A stretch of 64,000 nt of DNA from Ophiosphaerella korrae (taxonomy: Eukaryota > Ascomycota > Dothideomycetes > Pleosporales > Phaeosphaeriaceae). The translations under genes and the position numbers were made by a program. The stretch lies in contig JALNQF010000105.1 in NCBI GenBank assembly GCA_028456385.1, forward strand, positions 98,134 through 162,133, in the 5' to 3' direction. Below, piece after piece: positions 49,701 to 60,152 of this stretch; the stretch's first letter is position 1; every line of letters starts with the position of its first letter. Under the pieces are notes generated by a model that ran no database searches, was not told the DNA's origin, and saw only the letters and a list, made by a program, of their open reading frames with translations.

Positions 49701-50757
49701 GGATTACCTGAAAGGGGTAGAAACTACTGTAGATCAGGCGAAGATGCTCCTTGAAAAAGAAGCTCAGGGCCTTGAAGATCGCTATCGACCTCGTTCACGC
49801 AAGAATTTCGATGCAACCAAGGACTGGGACACCACCAACAAGAACATCCAAGAGATCCTGAATCTGTGTCGCGACTTTGAGGCCATGTCCATCGATACAG
49901 CAACGCTTCAAGAAGAACAGGAAAGAGAACTCTCTCCAGAGATCGAGGAGGAGCGCGAAGTTCAGAGACCTGCACCTATGGAAGCTGAGCTGCATGGATT
50001 ACATTACCATCTTATACAGCTAGTAAAAACTACCGTATTCCCGGCACAATCAGATGCATTCATGCCCGCATTCGAGGCTCTGAAATCGACGAGCGCGGCG
50101 AAACGATATGATCTTACGCAATTTCCAAAAGACCTCCTCGTCACAACGGACTTTATGCGGACCGTCAAACGCCCAGGAGGAGTCACGTCAGAATCGTATG
50201 TCTCAGACTCATACCTCAGACCCGTGCAATGGATTCTCTCCGTCCCGCAGAGCAAAGACAAACCCGCCGCTTCTCGCCGTTTAGTTATCCTCAGCCCCGT
50301 CGAAGCCAAACGACTCCTCCCGACAATCCAGAAGTCAAACGTGGTGACGCTGCACCTGTACGCGCCGCGCCTCACTCAGGGCTACGACCCGCTCGATACC
50401 CTCGACTTGTATTGCGTTGGCCGTGCGTTCTCTGCTTCTGGGGGGGATATCAGCCCAAGCCTCGTCGTGCAGCTCAATCTGTTCGCAGGCCAGCTTTACT
50501 TCGAGTCCTACGCAGAGTACATTGGTGTCTGTAGATGCTTAGGTCTGGCGTGGGAGGCCCCCAGAGAAGGAGAGGAGCTGCAGGCTGATGGATTTATTGT
50601 CCCGCCCGCTGGTGACTGGGGCTTGAACAAGAGTCCTGTGGGGTTTCTAAGGGAATATTTGATTATGAGGCGGGAGAGGGAGGGCATAGAGAAGACGCAT
50701 TTGGGTAGAGTGCTTGAGGGAGGCTTGTTGGAGGAGCGCGATTTCAAGCATGAGTAG
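40713..50757 (+). CDS. Giant DUF6606/DUF3638/DUF3645 protein (annotated in fungi as ubiquitinyl hydrolase-like)
   Basis: Six exons: 40713-40891, 41074-41777, 41954-46627, 46761-47523, 47582-47955 and 48083-50757 (3,122 residues); all five junctions keep phase and use GT-AG. The N-terminal DUF6606 part starts LLHHVVLPPKLP and continues with FELSPPNETVMRTKGRLKRS. The DUF3638 part near residues 2080-2230 has QLNMGEGKSSVIVPIIAAYL, a P-loop-like GEGKS, then VAKPQSRQM, LVQPEHILSLKLMGIE and IVDESDENF, in the manner of a helicase-like core. DUF3645 around residues 2400-2700 holds TSLTYYYGGLGD and LDQAHTRGTDLKMP. The intron at 46628-46760 stays open in frame, so a naive reading runs through it. The biochemical role is not established; the hydrolase label in databases is automatic. 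Confidence 0.88.
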
Positions 50758-51410
50758 GTTGGGTGTGCTTGTTTCACTATTGTCTATGCCGGTGGGCGGG
50801 TTGGGTCGAACTTGGGGAAATTGACAGCTGTAAGGAGTAGGTCTTCACAAGAGATGATATTATTTGCATGTGCACTTGGAGTAGATAGGGAACTGTGTTT
50901 ATGTTGAAGTAAGACAAATCGCTGCCTTCTTGGCAGCAATCCATTTCATCCTTTACATACTACATGAGACCACGTGGAATCTACTTTACCTCAACCCTAC
51001 TGGCCCGCAATGAGCTCAACTGGTCAGGGGCTTGACAGTAGCACGGCGATGCACTGTGATCCTAACAACTACACAATGTCGACGATGGTTCGGCAACCCC
51101 AAAAGCAACAGTTCCCATGTCGACGTATAGACGATTACACGTACCAACTCAAAATTGAAATCAGTAACTAATATTGGGGAAGACGTCCCGTCTAAGATAA
51201 GCCATGCTAACTCGACAAATTGCTCAAAGAGACCTAATGCCACCATACTAAATGCCGCAGTACTAAGATAATGTATGAGAAAACAGCAGACGCCAAAGCC
51301 TAATCCGAAACCCCGAAACCTCGAAACCATTGGCAAATCACCGCGCAGCCCCAAAAGGAGCGGACTTCCTACGACCTTCGACCTTGCACGGCCCCCCATC
51401 TACAGCCCAA
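50758..51410. other. Intergenic between convergent genes
   Basis: Shared 3' flank of the giant gene and the AAA ATPase gene; nothing else seen. Confidence 0.45.
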
Positions 51411-53660
51411 CTAGCCATAGAGACTCCCCCTCGTCCGCTCTGTAAACTGCGTCTCATTATGTAAATGCTGCGTAACATCCAGCGTGGTGACAATGTGGCC
51501 ATGGCTCAACTTCTCCCCCTTACGACTAGCCAACAGTCTCGCAATCTTCAAAATATTCTTAATCTGTCTACCATTGACATTCATGCGGGCCAACTCCATC
51601 AACTGGGCGGGCGAAACCTCATGTTCCTGAGAGCTCGAGTCGAGGAAGTTTTTCCAGACGGTTTTGCGCGACTCAACGCTGAGCTCCTGGTAGTCGAGGC
51701 TGATGTGGATGCGCGATTGGAAGGCGGGATCGAATGTCTGGACGCGATTGGTGGTCAGGAACATGGTGCCTTCGTAGTACTCAAGGACGCGCAGGAAGAT
51801 GGAGACGAGCTTGTTGCGCTCGAGTTCGTGGAGGGAGCGTTGTTCAAGGAAGACGTCGGCTTCGTCGAGAAGGAGGATGGCGTTCCAGCGGGAGCACATT
51901 TCGAGGATGTCTTGCAGCTTGGTTTCGACTTTGCGGGGGTCGAAGCCCAGGTCGCCGGCGGACATCATGTATAATGGGATCTTCATTTCTTCTGCCATAC
52001 TTTCTGCTGTGAGCGTTTTGCCGACGCCGGGTGGGCCGCAGAGGAGAATGATCATGCCACGGCCTTTGCCTTCGATGACGTCGTCGAAGGTGTCACGGTA
52101 TTTGCGCTGGGATTCGGTGAAGCCAAGGATTAGCTCTTTTTGGTTCTTGGGGAGGACAAGGCGGTCGAAGGCGTCTTTCTGCCACTCAATGTCTTTGACG
52201 CAGTTAACGAAGAAGTTGAGCCAGAGCTTATTTTTCAGGCTGTAGCCACGCAGCATGGGCGTGCAGATGAGCTTTTGCTCTGTTGTCAATGGGATGTGCC
52301 GAGCAGCGTCTTCTTCATCTGCGAAAGCTCCATCAATGGGCATGCCGCTATCATCCGCGTCATAATCGTCTTGTATGCTGTCTTCAACTTCATTACCTTC
52401 ACTATCGTAACCACGATCATAGTTACCACTGTTTTCGGAGCCAAGAGGCATGGGGTCCTTCTGGTTGAGCGGTGCGACAAAGATGGAGCTTGTCGGGTTG
52501 AAGCGATTCCATCCGTAGGTATCAATAACAATTCGGCCTTTTACATTGTACTTGTCCTTTGAACCGAATGGGTTATGTTTCCACGCAACGCCCTGATACG
52601 CTCGATAATGTGGGCCCGCAAGCTCCTCAGCCTTAGCTCCTCGTGCAAGAAGGCGTTCGCGGAGGACTGCCGCTTCGTGATGATACTCCAGAGGATATAA
52701 TCGTAGCGAGCTGATTGGCCGTGTGCCAGTGTAGTGGGAAATTGAGAGGTTGATTTTATTGGTACCAAACTTGCCACCATCCCAGTCAACATACTTGCAG
52801 GTGAGCCAGAAGCAGGGTATGCCTTTTGCGTCCTGACCGTAACGCGTCTCAACCAGCGTCATTGCTGTTTCCTGCCCGTCTTGGCGAGCGAAAACGGTTG
52901 CGCCAGGCTGGAAGAGAGTCCAAAGATGTTCGTAGGTCATGACGCGCTTGGACTTCATATCTTGAGATGTATCAATCATACTCTTGAATTCTTTGACGAG
53001 AATGCCTTGAAGCAATTTGGCATGTGATTTAGTTGTGCGTTTATCCTCGGTGTCATCGCCAAGCTTGCGAATGGCCTCCTGCAGCTCCGACCAACGATGG
53101 ATGAGTGGCTCAAATTTACCCGAGAATTCGAGGCGGTTGAGGCCGACGGTTACACCAGGATAACCCTTCAACACGCTAGACAAGAGCTTCTTCAAGAGCG
53201 GACTTTGAACAACGATGGAGTGTATGGACAAGACACGGCGGGGATCGTTGTACACCTTGACGTTTCGCACCAGTAGTGCCCATTTCGCGGTTTTGTCGTT
53301 CTCGACGGCTTCGCCGACATCATCGGGGATTTTGTTCTGCCATTGAAAGCGACCCTTCTTGTCTTCCTTGCCTGAGTAAAGTTGTTTGAGACCGGTTTTC
53401 ATACCAGGTTTGTATGTTTGGTCATCTGGATCCGAATCTGGGTCAGCGTCACCGTTGACTTCAGCCTTGCCGTTGAGAGTCACGTGCTTGACGCCATTGA
53501 TAAGGCCATTTTCCGCCTTGTCAGAAGTTGTCTCGTCGGAAGATTCCGAGGAAATGGATGGCGAGCGACGCCTATTTCTGTGGGCATTCATGTTGTTTTT
53601 CATAGCATGCAGCGCCTGTAGACGTAAAAGCACGCGAGTGTCCTCGTCTGAGTCGCACAT
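51411..53660 (-). CDS. Fungal AAA-type ATPase (749 residues)
   Basis: A single exon. The N-terminal ~100 residues are acidic and disordered; the middle part (residues about 120-430) matches the domain usually placed before the ATPase in this fungal family (HLWTLFQPGATVFARQDGQE, RPISSLRLYPLEYH). The AAA core has Walker A GPPGVGKT at residues 542-549, Walker B ILLLDEAD at 595-602, a sensor-1 MFLTTNR and an arginine-finger region SRIHISLDY. These proteins resemble Bcs1/Cdc48-type unfoldases in the core but have no transmembrane segment here. The substrate is unknown. Its start faces the homoserine kinase-AIR synthase gene (divergent, 737 bases apart). Confidence 0.9.
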   Translation of the reverse strand: MCDSDEDTRVLLRLQALHAMKNNMNAHRNRRRSPSISSESSDETTSDKAENGLINGVKHVTLNGKAEVNGDADPDSDPDDQTYKPGMKTGLKQLYSGKEDKKGRFQWQNKIPDDVGEAVENDKTAKWALLVRNVKVYNDPRRVLSIHSIVVQSPLLKKLLSSVLKGYPGVTVGLNRLEFSGKFEPLIHRWSELQEAIRKLGDDTEDKRTTKSHAKLLQGILVKEFKSMIDTSQDMKSKRVMTYEHLWTLFQPGATVFARQDGQETAMTLVETRYGQDAKGIPCFWLTCKYVDWDGGKFGTNKINLSISHYTGTRPISSLRLYPLEYHHEAAVLRERLLARGAKAEELAGPHYRAYQGVAWKHNPFGSKDKYNVKGRIVIDTYGWNRFNPTSSIFVAPLNQKDPMPLGSENSGNYDRGYDSEGNEVEDSIQDDYDADDSGMPIDGAFADEEDAARHIPLTTEQKLICTPMLRGYSLKNKLWLNFFVNCVKDIEWQKDAFDRLVLPKNQKELILGFTESQRKYRDTFDDVIEGKGRGMIILLCGPPGVGKTLTAESMAEEMKIPLYMMSAGDLGFDPRKVETKLQDILEMCSRWNAILLLDEADVFLEQRSLHELERNKLVSIFLRVLEYYEGTMFLTTNRVQTFDPAFQSRIHISLDYQELSVESRKTVWKNFLDSSSQEHEVSPAQLMELARMNVNGRQIKNILKIARLLASRKGEKLSHGHIVTTLDVTQHLHNETQFTERTRGSLYG

Positions 53661-54397
53661 AACGCTGTGATAAAAGAGCGAGAGTTGGCAAGAGATGGTG
53701 GTACGTCAGTGAGAAGAGAGAGGCTGAGTGACCTGGTGAGAGTTTAAGTAGTGAGGCTGGCGCCTATTTGCCTTCTCAGCCCTGCATTGGCGCAGATGAT
53801 TGCCTGATTTCAGTGCGACTGCCTTGGGTCTGCAGGTTGATTTGACAGTGCGCGATGAATATGTACGGCCAGTTGTACGTTGGTAATTGGAGCACGGTTG
53901 GCGTAAGGTGCTGTGCGCACGAAAATAGGTGACTAAAAGGGCGCATGAGGCGTTGGTACCTTGAACTACTGATGAGCGGTGACACACGGGGTCCTCTTAC
54001 TTGCGTATAGATGGTGATATTGAGGGATCCAGACTTGCTGGTCTGGCGGCTGCAAGGCAGCAGCGCTACCCAGCCTTGTGCTCTGCATCTAGTGCTCTAC
54101 ATCTAGTGCTCTACATCTAGCGCTCTACATCTGGCGCTCTACATCTGGCGCTCTATTTTCGAGGCAGCCATTCGTATAGCAAGGGTGATAGAAGCATTCT
54201 GGGCATATCATTCTATCGCAGATGATCTATTGTATGGATCTTGCATCAACACAGTTTACCGAGCGCCACCCCGCTGCCGGCGTCGGCGATAACTTTGATC
54301 CCCTCCTCGAAATTTATTTTCCGGGCCGCCTTTCACCCACCTTTCCGCGCGACACATTGGAACGAGCGGGTAGTCGCTGAGGTATCAGTCCTTCATT
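53661..54397. other. Divergent promoter region with a minisatellite
   Basis: Shared upstream region of the AAA ATPase and the fusion gene. It contains the 14-base tandem repeat listed separately. No gene recognised. Confidence 0.5.
54079..54156. repeat. 14-base tandem repeat, about 5.5 copies
   Basis: Units of TGCTCTACATCTAG with slight drift (the last copies read CGCTCTACATCTGG). Confidence 0.9.
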
Positions 54398-56530
54398 ATG
54401 ACCACCCATATAAAGATTCCCTGCTCCTCAGCCAACCTTGGACCTGGCTTCGACGTCATCGGTCTCGCTCTTAACCTTTATCTGGAGCTGCACGTGACCG
54501 TCTCACCTAAGCAGGAATCTAAACATTCGCTCAACTGCAGAGTCACGTACGAAGGGTTTGGTGCAGGCAGCGTCCCCCTCGTCGCCGAAGATAACCTCAT
54601 CACGAGAACGGCAGTATACGTCCTCCGATGCCATGGAATACGCAACTTCCCCGCCGAAACGCATGTCCACATCAAGAACCCGATTCCGCTAGGGCGAGGG
54701 CTGGGATCATCAGCAGCTGCTATTGTAGGAGGCGTGCATGTGGCCAATGAGGTTGGAAAATTGAATCTATCCAAGGCGCGGATGCTGGATTACTGTCTGA
54801 TGGAAGAACGACACCCAGATAATGTTGCAGCGGCGTTGTACGGCGGATTTGTTGGTACCTATCTCAACGAGCTCTCGCCTGAGGATACCGAGCGTCTTGA
54901 GATCCCTCTCAGCGAAGTCTTGCCCGAGCCAGCTGGCGGCGTCGACACCGGTCTGCAGCCACCGGAGCCTCCGGTGAACATTGGACACTACACCAAATTC
55001 AACTGGTCGTCGGCGATCAAGTGCATATGCATAATACCACAATTCGAGGTGTCGACGGCCAAGGCGCGTGCAGTCCTCCCAGACAGCTACTCGCGCAAAG
55101 ATGCCATCTTCAACATGCAGCGTCTGGCTGTTCTCACAACCGCGCTCGGACAAACCACACCCGACCCAGATACCATATATACCGCAATGCAGGACAAATT
55201 CCATCAGCCATATCGTCGAGGCCTGATTCCTGGACTCACTGAGATTCTGCAGTCAGTCACGCCGCAATCGCACCCTGGCTTACTGGGCATCTGCCTCTCT
55301 GGGGCTGGACCTACCATATTAGCACTAGCTACCGGGAACTTTGACTCAATAGCCAACCATCTCTTGGAGCAATTCAAGAAAGAGGGCATAGCCTGCGACT
55401 GGAAACTTCTTGAACCGGCCGAGGAAGGCACGACCGTTGTACGCCCATCAGGCACAAAGCTCGAGACCGGAGAGGCATTAACATACGCATCGTCCGGCGT
55501 CAGCATTGATGCGGGGAATCAGCTTGTCAAACGAATCAAGACATCGACCGCGAGCACAAGACGACCCGGAGCGGACGGCGAAATTGGAGGCTTTGGCGGG
55601 CTGCTTGACCTACAGGCGGCTGGTTACGCTGAGCCACCAATACTTGTGGGCGCTATTGACGGAATTGGAACCAAGGTTAAGATTGCCTTTGAAATGGGCA
55701 AGCATGATACAGTTGGCATCGATCTAGTCGCTATGAACGTGAACGACCTGGTGGTTCAAGGCGCCGAGCCACTTATGTTCCTAGATTACTATGCTTGTAG
55801 TAAACTTGACGTTGAGGGCGCAGCCAAATTTGTTGAGGGCGTAGCAAATGGCTGCCGCCAGTCCGGTGCTGCTCTGGTCGGTGGTGAGACAGCTGAGATG
55901 CCTGGCATCTACAAGGAAGGCGAGTACGACGCCGGCGGAGCGGCCATAGGCGCAATCAAGAGAGGCGCGACCATCCTTCCAGACCTAGCATCCATGGCAG
56001 AGGGTGACATCCTGCTTGGCCTAGCTTCCAGCGGTGTCCATTCCAACGGCTTTTCCCTGGTCCGAAAGATTGTGGAAACAAAGGGCCTGTCGTTTCACGA
56101 TGCTGCGCCATGGAGCGAAGGCGAGAACATCGGAACCGCTCTTCTCACGCCTACTCGGATTTATGTCAAGCCACTTTTAGCTGCGACGCGGAAGGGTTTG
56201 ATCAAGGGTATGGCCCACATTACGGGTGGCGGCTTGGTGGAGAATATTCCGCGCATGCTTCCGAAGACGCTAGCAGCCGAACTTGATGCAAAGACCTGGC
56301 CAGTTCCCGAGGTCTTCAAGTGGCTCAAGGCCGCGGGCCGGCTGGAGCACAGTGAATTTGCCAGGACATTCAACACAGGGCTGGGCATGGTGCTTGTCGT
56401 TGATCATCACAACATGCAAGCCACGATGGAGATCCTGCAAGAGTGGGGCGAGCAGGTGTTCAAGGTTGGATCGCTGACAAGGAGGGCGGACGAGGATTGC
56501 ATTGTCCAGAACATGGAGGTGTGGGGTTAA
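54398..56530 (+). CDS. Homoserine kinase-AIR synthase fusion protein
   Basis: One uninterrupted exon of 710 residues. Residues 1-355 are a complete homoserine kinase of the GHMP superfamily: [20 protein letters not shown] at the N-terminus, the ATP-binding loop [12 protein letters not shown] at 97-108, [15 protein letters not shown], and [12 protein letters not shown]. This enzyme phosphorylates homoserine for threonine synthesis. From residue 360 ([20 protein letters not shown]) to the end is a complete AIR synthase (phosphoribosylformylglycinamidine cyclo-ligase): [31 protein letters not shown] (Asp421), [24 protein letters not shown] and [11 protein letters not shown]. It makes aminoimidazole ribotide in purine synthesis. 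In most fungi AIR synthase is instead the C-terminal half of a GARS-AIRS protein (ADE5,7). No stop, splice signal or repeat lies at the junction. Confidence 0.88.
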   Translation: MTTHIKIPCSSANLGPGFDVIGLALNLYLELHVTVSPKQESKHSLNCRVTYEGFGAGSVPLVAEDNLITRTAVYVLRCHGIRNFPAETHVHIKNPIPLGRGLGSSAAAIVGGVHVANEVGKLNLSKARMLDYCLMEERHPDNVAAALYGGFVGTYLNELSPEDTERLEIPLSEVLPEPAGGVDTGLQPPEPPVNIGHYTKFNWSSAIKCICIIPQFEVSTAKARAVLPDSYSRKDAIFNMQRLAVLTTALGQTTPDPDTIYTAMQDKFHQPYRRGLIPGLTEILQSVTPQSHPGLLGICLSGAGPTILALATGNFDSIANHLLEQFKKEGIACDWKLLEPAEEGTTVVRPSGTKLETGEALTYASSGVSIDAGNQLVKRIKTSTASTRRPGADGEIGGFGGLLDLQAAGYAEPPILVGAIDGIGTKVKIAFEMGKHDTVGIDLVAMNVNDLVVQGAEPLMFLDYYACSKLDVEGAAKFVEGVANGCRQSGAALVGGETAEMPGIYKEGEYDAGGAAIGAIKRGATILPDLASMAEGDILLGLASSGVHSNGFSLVRKIVETKGLSFHDAAPWSEGENIGTALLTPTRIYVKPLLAATRKGLIKGMAHITGGGLVENIPRMLPKTLAAELDAKTWPVPEVFKWLKAAGRLEHSEFARTFNTGLGMVLVVDHHNMQATMEILQEWGEQVFKVGSLTRRADEDCIVQNMEVWG

Positions 56531-57780
56531 GGTCATGGTGCGTTGCCTGACATTGACCGTATTGACTTTATTGACTGTATTGACTGTATTGACTGTATTG
56601 ACTGTGTGACATGGGCTGCTTTGTCTAGCAGGTGGCTTGATACACGCCCCACCAACGACAGGCTCGTAGCATTGGAGTTGCGGACACATGAGATGGGAAT
56701 GTCGTCAGTGGCCCAGATGCTGTATGGCCACAGGCAGCGACAGGCAACGCAGAGCCGTTTCGTTGGGAAGTTTCAGCCCAGTCATGGAGTTTGATACCTG
56801 TCATAGTCCGACTTGCCTTGCTGTCATTAGATTAGTTGCGTCGGCTCAATCCGCATTTGCAGCGGAGCCAAAGTCGGGGTGACCATAGACCCCACCAGCC
56901 TAGAACAATCCATGGCACCCATGGTTCCACACAGAGCCTCATTACATTGATCGACTGCGCAGCGTTCCAGACTCGAGACTGATGTGAGACAACGCCGCCG
57001 ACGGCGACGACGAGGGCACGGCAACGGGTAGCTATCTATCGCGCCGCTACCTACTGATAGTCCATGGAAGCCGCTCAGCGGCGCTAGAAGCTGGGCCAAA
57101 GAGATGGACAGAAACGGCTGGCGCCAGCCCACTGCCATGGCGTGCTTATTACTGTGGAGAAGGGCTGCAAGGACGCGTTGGTCGGCATATCTACACCGAT
57201 GAGGTTGAGACGTGATGTGATGTGATGTGCCCACCATGGCCTTACCTACCAGCGTCGCACAAGAACCGCCAGACAGGTACAGACAACGATGGCCAGATGC
57301 AGTGCAGATGCGGTGCAGAGATGAATGTCGGCCACGGCTTGGGTTGCTGTTGCACGGTCGATGCCATCTGCCGCGCGAGCAGATGGCTAGTTTAGCCGCG
57401 GTTTTTGTTGGGACGGTCGTCACTGGGCCATAGACGGTGGGCCAGGGTGTAGAGTCGCCCAAGTACCAATCCGCGGTGCTGAGCTGCCGCATCGAGCACG
57501 CAGAAGACGTGATGGTGTATAGGCAACCATAGGCAACCGTAGGCCACCGTGGGCCGCCTCGGTGGGGGGCGACGCGATTCGCCCTGCGTTGCCAGGCTCG
57601 CCGGCCCGAGTGGTGGATTCGCAGACGCCTTTTTTGTGTGTACATGTTTGTGTCTGCTGTGACAGCCCACCCATCCTGAACCCTGCGTGCAGCCACAACC
57701 AGTTTCTGCCCTGTCCACACACCGTCCCACTGCCAGCCCAACCGCCCGCCCGCCTTCCCTCCCTCCTCCTTTTCTTCATA
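56531..57780. other. Intergenic, leader side of the APRT gene
   Basis: Contains a 9-base tandem repeat. The long minus-strand open frames across 56827-58308 are shadows of GC-rich sequence. The last ~120 bases before 57781 are a pyrimidine-rich leader. Confidence 0.5.
56551..56604. repeat. 9-base tandem repeat, six copies
   Basis: Units of TATTGACTG starting 21 bases after the stop codon of the fusion gene; the first two units are diverged and the last four identical. Confidence 0.9.
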
Positions 57781-58514
57781 ATGTCCTCTGCCCACCCCGC
57801 CTCCACGCCCACCACCACCACCGCCGCCGCCCCTACCCACAATGCCGCCCAAGGAGGACTCGCCCCCACCAATCCCCCCGCCCCCACCGAACTCGCCCGT
57901 CTTAAGATAGAGCTCAAGTCCGCGCTGCGCCAATTCCCCGACTTCCCCGAGCCAGGCGTTCTCTTCGAGGACATCCTGCCCATCTTCGCCAACCCAGCGC
58001 TGCACGAAGGGTTGCTGCGCGCCCTGCAATTGGCCGTCGAGAAGCAGTTTGCTGGCGCCGCGCCTGACGTGGTCGTTGGGCTTGATGCGCGCGGCTTTCT
58101 CTTTGGGCCCGCGCTCGCGCTGCGTCTGGGGGCTGCGTTTGTGCCTGTGCGGAAGCGCGGCAAGCTGCCCGGCCCGTGTGAGACGGCCGAGTACGTGAAG
58201 GAGTATGGGAGCGACTTTTTCCAGATGCAGGTTGATGCGGTGAAGCCCGGGCAGAAGGTGTTGGTTGTGGATGATATTATTGCTACAGGTGAGTTTTGTT
58301 GCAACCATCTGGGGAGAGGGGAGGGGCGGGCGGCAGTGGGCTAATTCTGCTGCTAGGCGGCTCTGCGGCTGCGGCGGGCTCGCTGGTGAAGATGCTAGGC
58401 GGGAGTATTATGGGCTATGTTTTCATGCTCGAACTCGATTTCCTCAAGGGCCGCGATAAGCTCGACGCCCCGGTGTATACGCTGCTTGCGAGCCAGGAGG
58501 AGAAGACGGGGTAG
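57781..58514 (+). CDS. Adenine phosphoribosyltransferase
   Basis: Exons 57781-58288 and 58357-58514, separated by a 68-base GTGAGT...TAG intron, encode 221 residues. Family landmarks: QFPDFPEPGVLFEDILPIFA, VVVGLDARGFLFGPALALRL, VRKRGKLPGPCETAEYVKEY, and the PRPP-binding loop VLVVDDIIATGGSA, which the intron splits inside the ATGG turn. A Thr/Ala/Pro-rich N-terminal extension of about 38 residues precedes the catalytic part. The enzyme salvages adenine to AMP in the cytosol. It follows the AIR synthase fusion gene on the same strand, so two purine-nucleotide steps are neighbours. Confidence 0.93.
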
Positions 58515-58915
58515 ACAGTCTCTCCGTGGCTCACCCCAGCATATAGGGAGACACTTTTGCATACACGGGCGTTGGGGTGGACGGTTTCCATTTCATATTG
58601 GCATAGTGCGACGGCGGCGCCGACAACGACAACGACAATGGCGATGAACGACTTTTCAACCAATTTGCCGCTTTTCTCCAGCTACATAGACTTTCCAAAA
58701 ACAATATGTTTTTGAACACAACGCAGTTGCCACCAATCCCTAGCACCGTGATGGCCCGAGCCACACAAAAAAAATCTGAGCAAACTTACCCCTCCATCTG
58801 GTCTCACGCCAGCAAACCAGCCCCCCACCTTCCTAATCCTGTCCGTCGCAAGGCAAAGCCCGGCGAAGCCCGACGATAAGCCATCCTTTGCCCCAAGCAG
58901 CTAACTTGTCCCCCC
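58515..58915. other. Intergenic, no gene recognised
   Basis: Short spacer between two genes on the same strand; nothing recognised. Confidence 0.4.
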
Positions 58916-59578
58916 ATGCAACGACTACGCCCTTTGCTGTCGCTGCGTACTTCAAGACTTGCCTCGCCTTCCCTTCGATTCACACACCATCAATTGCCAC
59001 GGCGAAACATGTCTGAGCTCAGGAAAGTCGTTACCGACAAGGCGTGCCCGGGTGAGTGATCCCTCTCTCCCTACATATGCCCATACCGCCAACGCAATAC
59101 TTACTTTTAGCACAGTTGCCGGGCCATATGTGCGCTGTCCATGTTCCGTTGGACTATACGTGCTAACGCGTGACACAGTCGCAAGCCATCATCGCCGGCC
59201 CGCAGGTCTTTGTCTCAGGCCAGATCCCCGCTGATACCAAGGGCAATTTGATCGAGGGGAGCATCACGGACAAGGCGACGCTTTGCTGCGAGAATATCAA
59301 GGCGATTCTTGCCGAGGCGGGCGTCGGCATGGAGAGGGTTGTCAAGGTACACCCCCCCCCCCCCCCCCCCAATCCACAAGCGCAATGAGCACCCTAAGTT
59401 CCAATAGGTCAATGTTTTCCTCGACGACATGGCGCACTTTGCTGAGATGAATGGCGTCTTCGAGAAGTACTTTGCGCACAAGCCGGCTCGCAGCTGTGTG
59501 GCGGTTAAGACGCTGCCGAAGAATGTGCCCGTCGAGATTGAGTGCATTGCTTATACCGGTATGGGCGCGAAGCTGTGA
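58916..59578 (+). CDS. RidA/Mmf1-type imine deaminase, mitochondrial form
   Basis: Four exons: 58916-59051, a 14-base microexon 59116-59129, 59179-59346 and 59408-59578 (162 residues). The first ~30 residues ([20 protein letters not shown]) are Arg/Ser/Leu-rich without acids, as in a mitochondrial presequence; a second in-frame Met (MSELRKV) could give a cytosolic form. The microexon supplies the conserved GPY just before [17 protein letters not shown]. The last exon has [14 protein letters not shown], the conserved Arg in PARSCVAV, and the Glu of VEIECIAY. RidA proteins hydrolyse 2-aminoacrylate and 2-iminobutanoate formed by serine/threonine dehydratases. Intron 2 has a GCTAAC branch site; intron 3 contains a 19-base C run. 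Confidence 0.88.
59352..59370 (+). repeat. Homopolymer C run (19 bases) in intron 3 of the RidA gene
   Basis: Lies just after the 5' splice site; its exact length may be unreliable. Confidence 0.85.
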
Positions 59579-60152
59579 TGACTGAGTTGATGTTGATGAG
59601 ATACAGGTTAGGAGACGCGATGAGGTGCGAAAAGTTATGAGAAAAGAATAATCGGATTGGAGTTCTATCATCACGCTTCCCGTTCTCTGCCGTGAATTCA
59701 TCACACCAGCTAATCTACTCGGGCCGTACGCACGAAGTACAGCACACTCGGCAATTATTTCACTCTCGCTGCTACCTTCGAAAAATCGGCAGACATTGCT
59801 TGAGGTTTACGTGGACCCACACTCGATTTAAATAGTAGTGATTCTCGCGTTTCACATCTACTTCTCTAGGCGACGAGACTATATCAACAAGCATTTGGTA
59901 CGTTCCTCGCAGTTGATTCGTGACATTTGGCGGTACCGACCCGCCAATGTTACACACAAGGTACCAAGACCTTGGTTATGGTCTTAGGGTAGGGGTATAT
60001 TCATCTGGCTAAAACACCTTGAATGCATTACTGCATTGGGAAGTATAACGTCTGTTATGGCAGAACATGAAGATGCTAAAAGAAAGGTTGGTGATGCCAC
60101 GGTAAACACCATCCTGTTTGTTTCTGTTTTTCGGTCATTTCATGCTGCGAAC
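59579..60152. other. Intergenic, no gene recognised
   Basis: Nothing supported. An in-frame upstream extension of the next gene from 60036 begins with a non-ATG codon and is not favoured. Confidence 0.4.

Noticed and set aside
54241..54474. An upstream overlapping frame at the fusion gene
   Set aside because: Different frame, no similarity; the ATG at 54398 fits the homoserine kinase N-terminus.
56827..58308. A 493-residue minus-strand open frame over the APRT gene
   Set aside because: Antisense to a clear APRT coding sequence, Gly/Arg-rich, no motif; a composition artefact.
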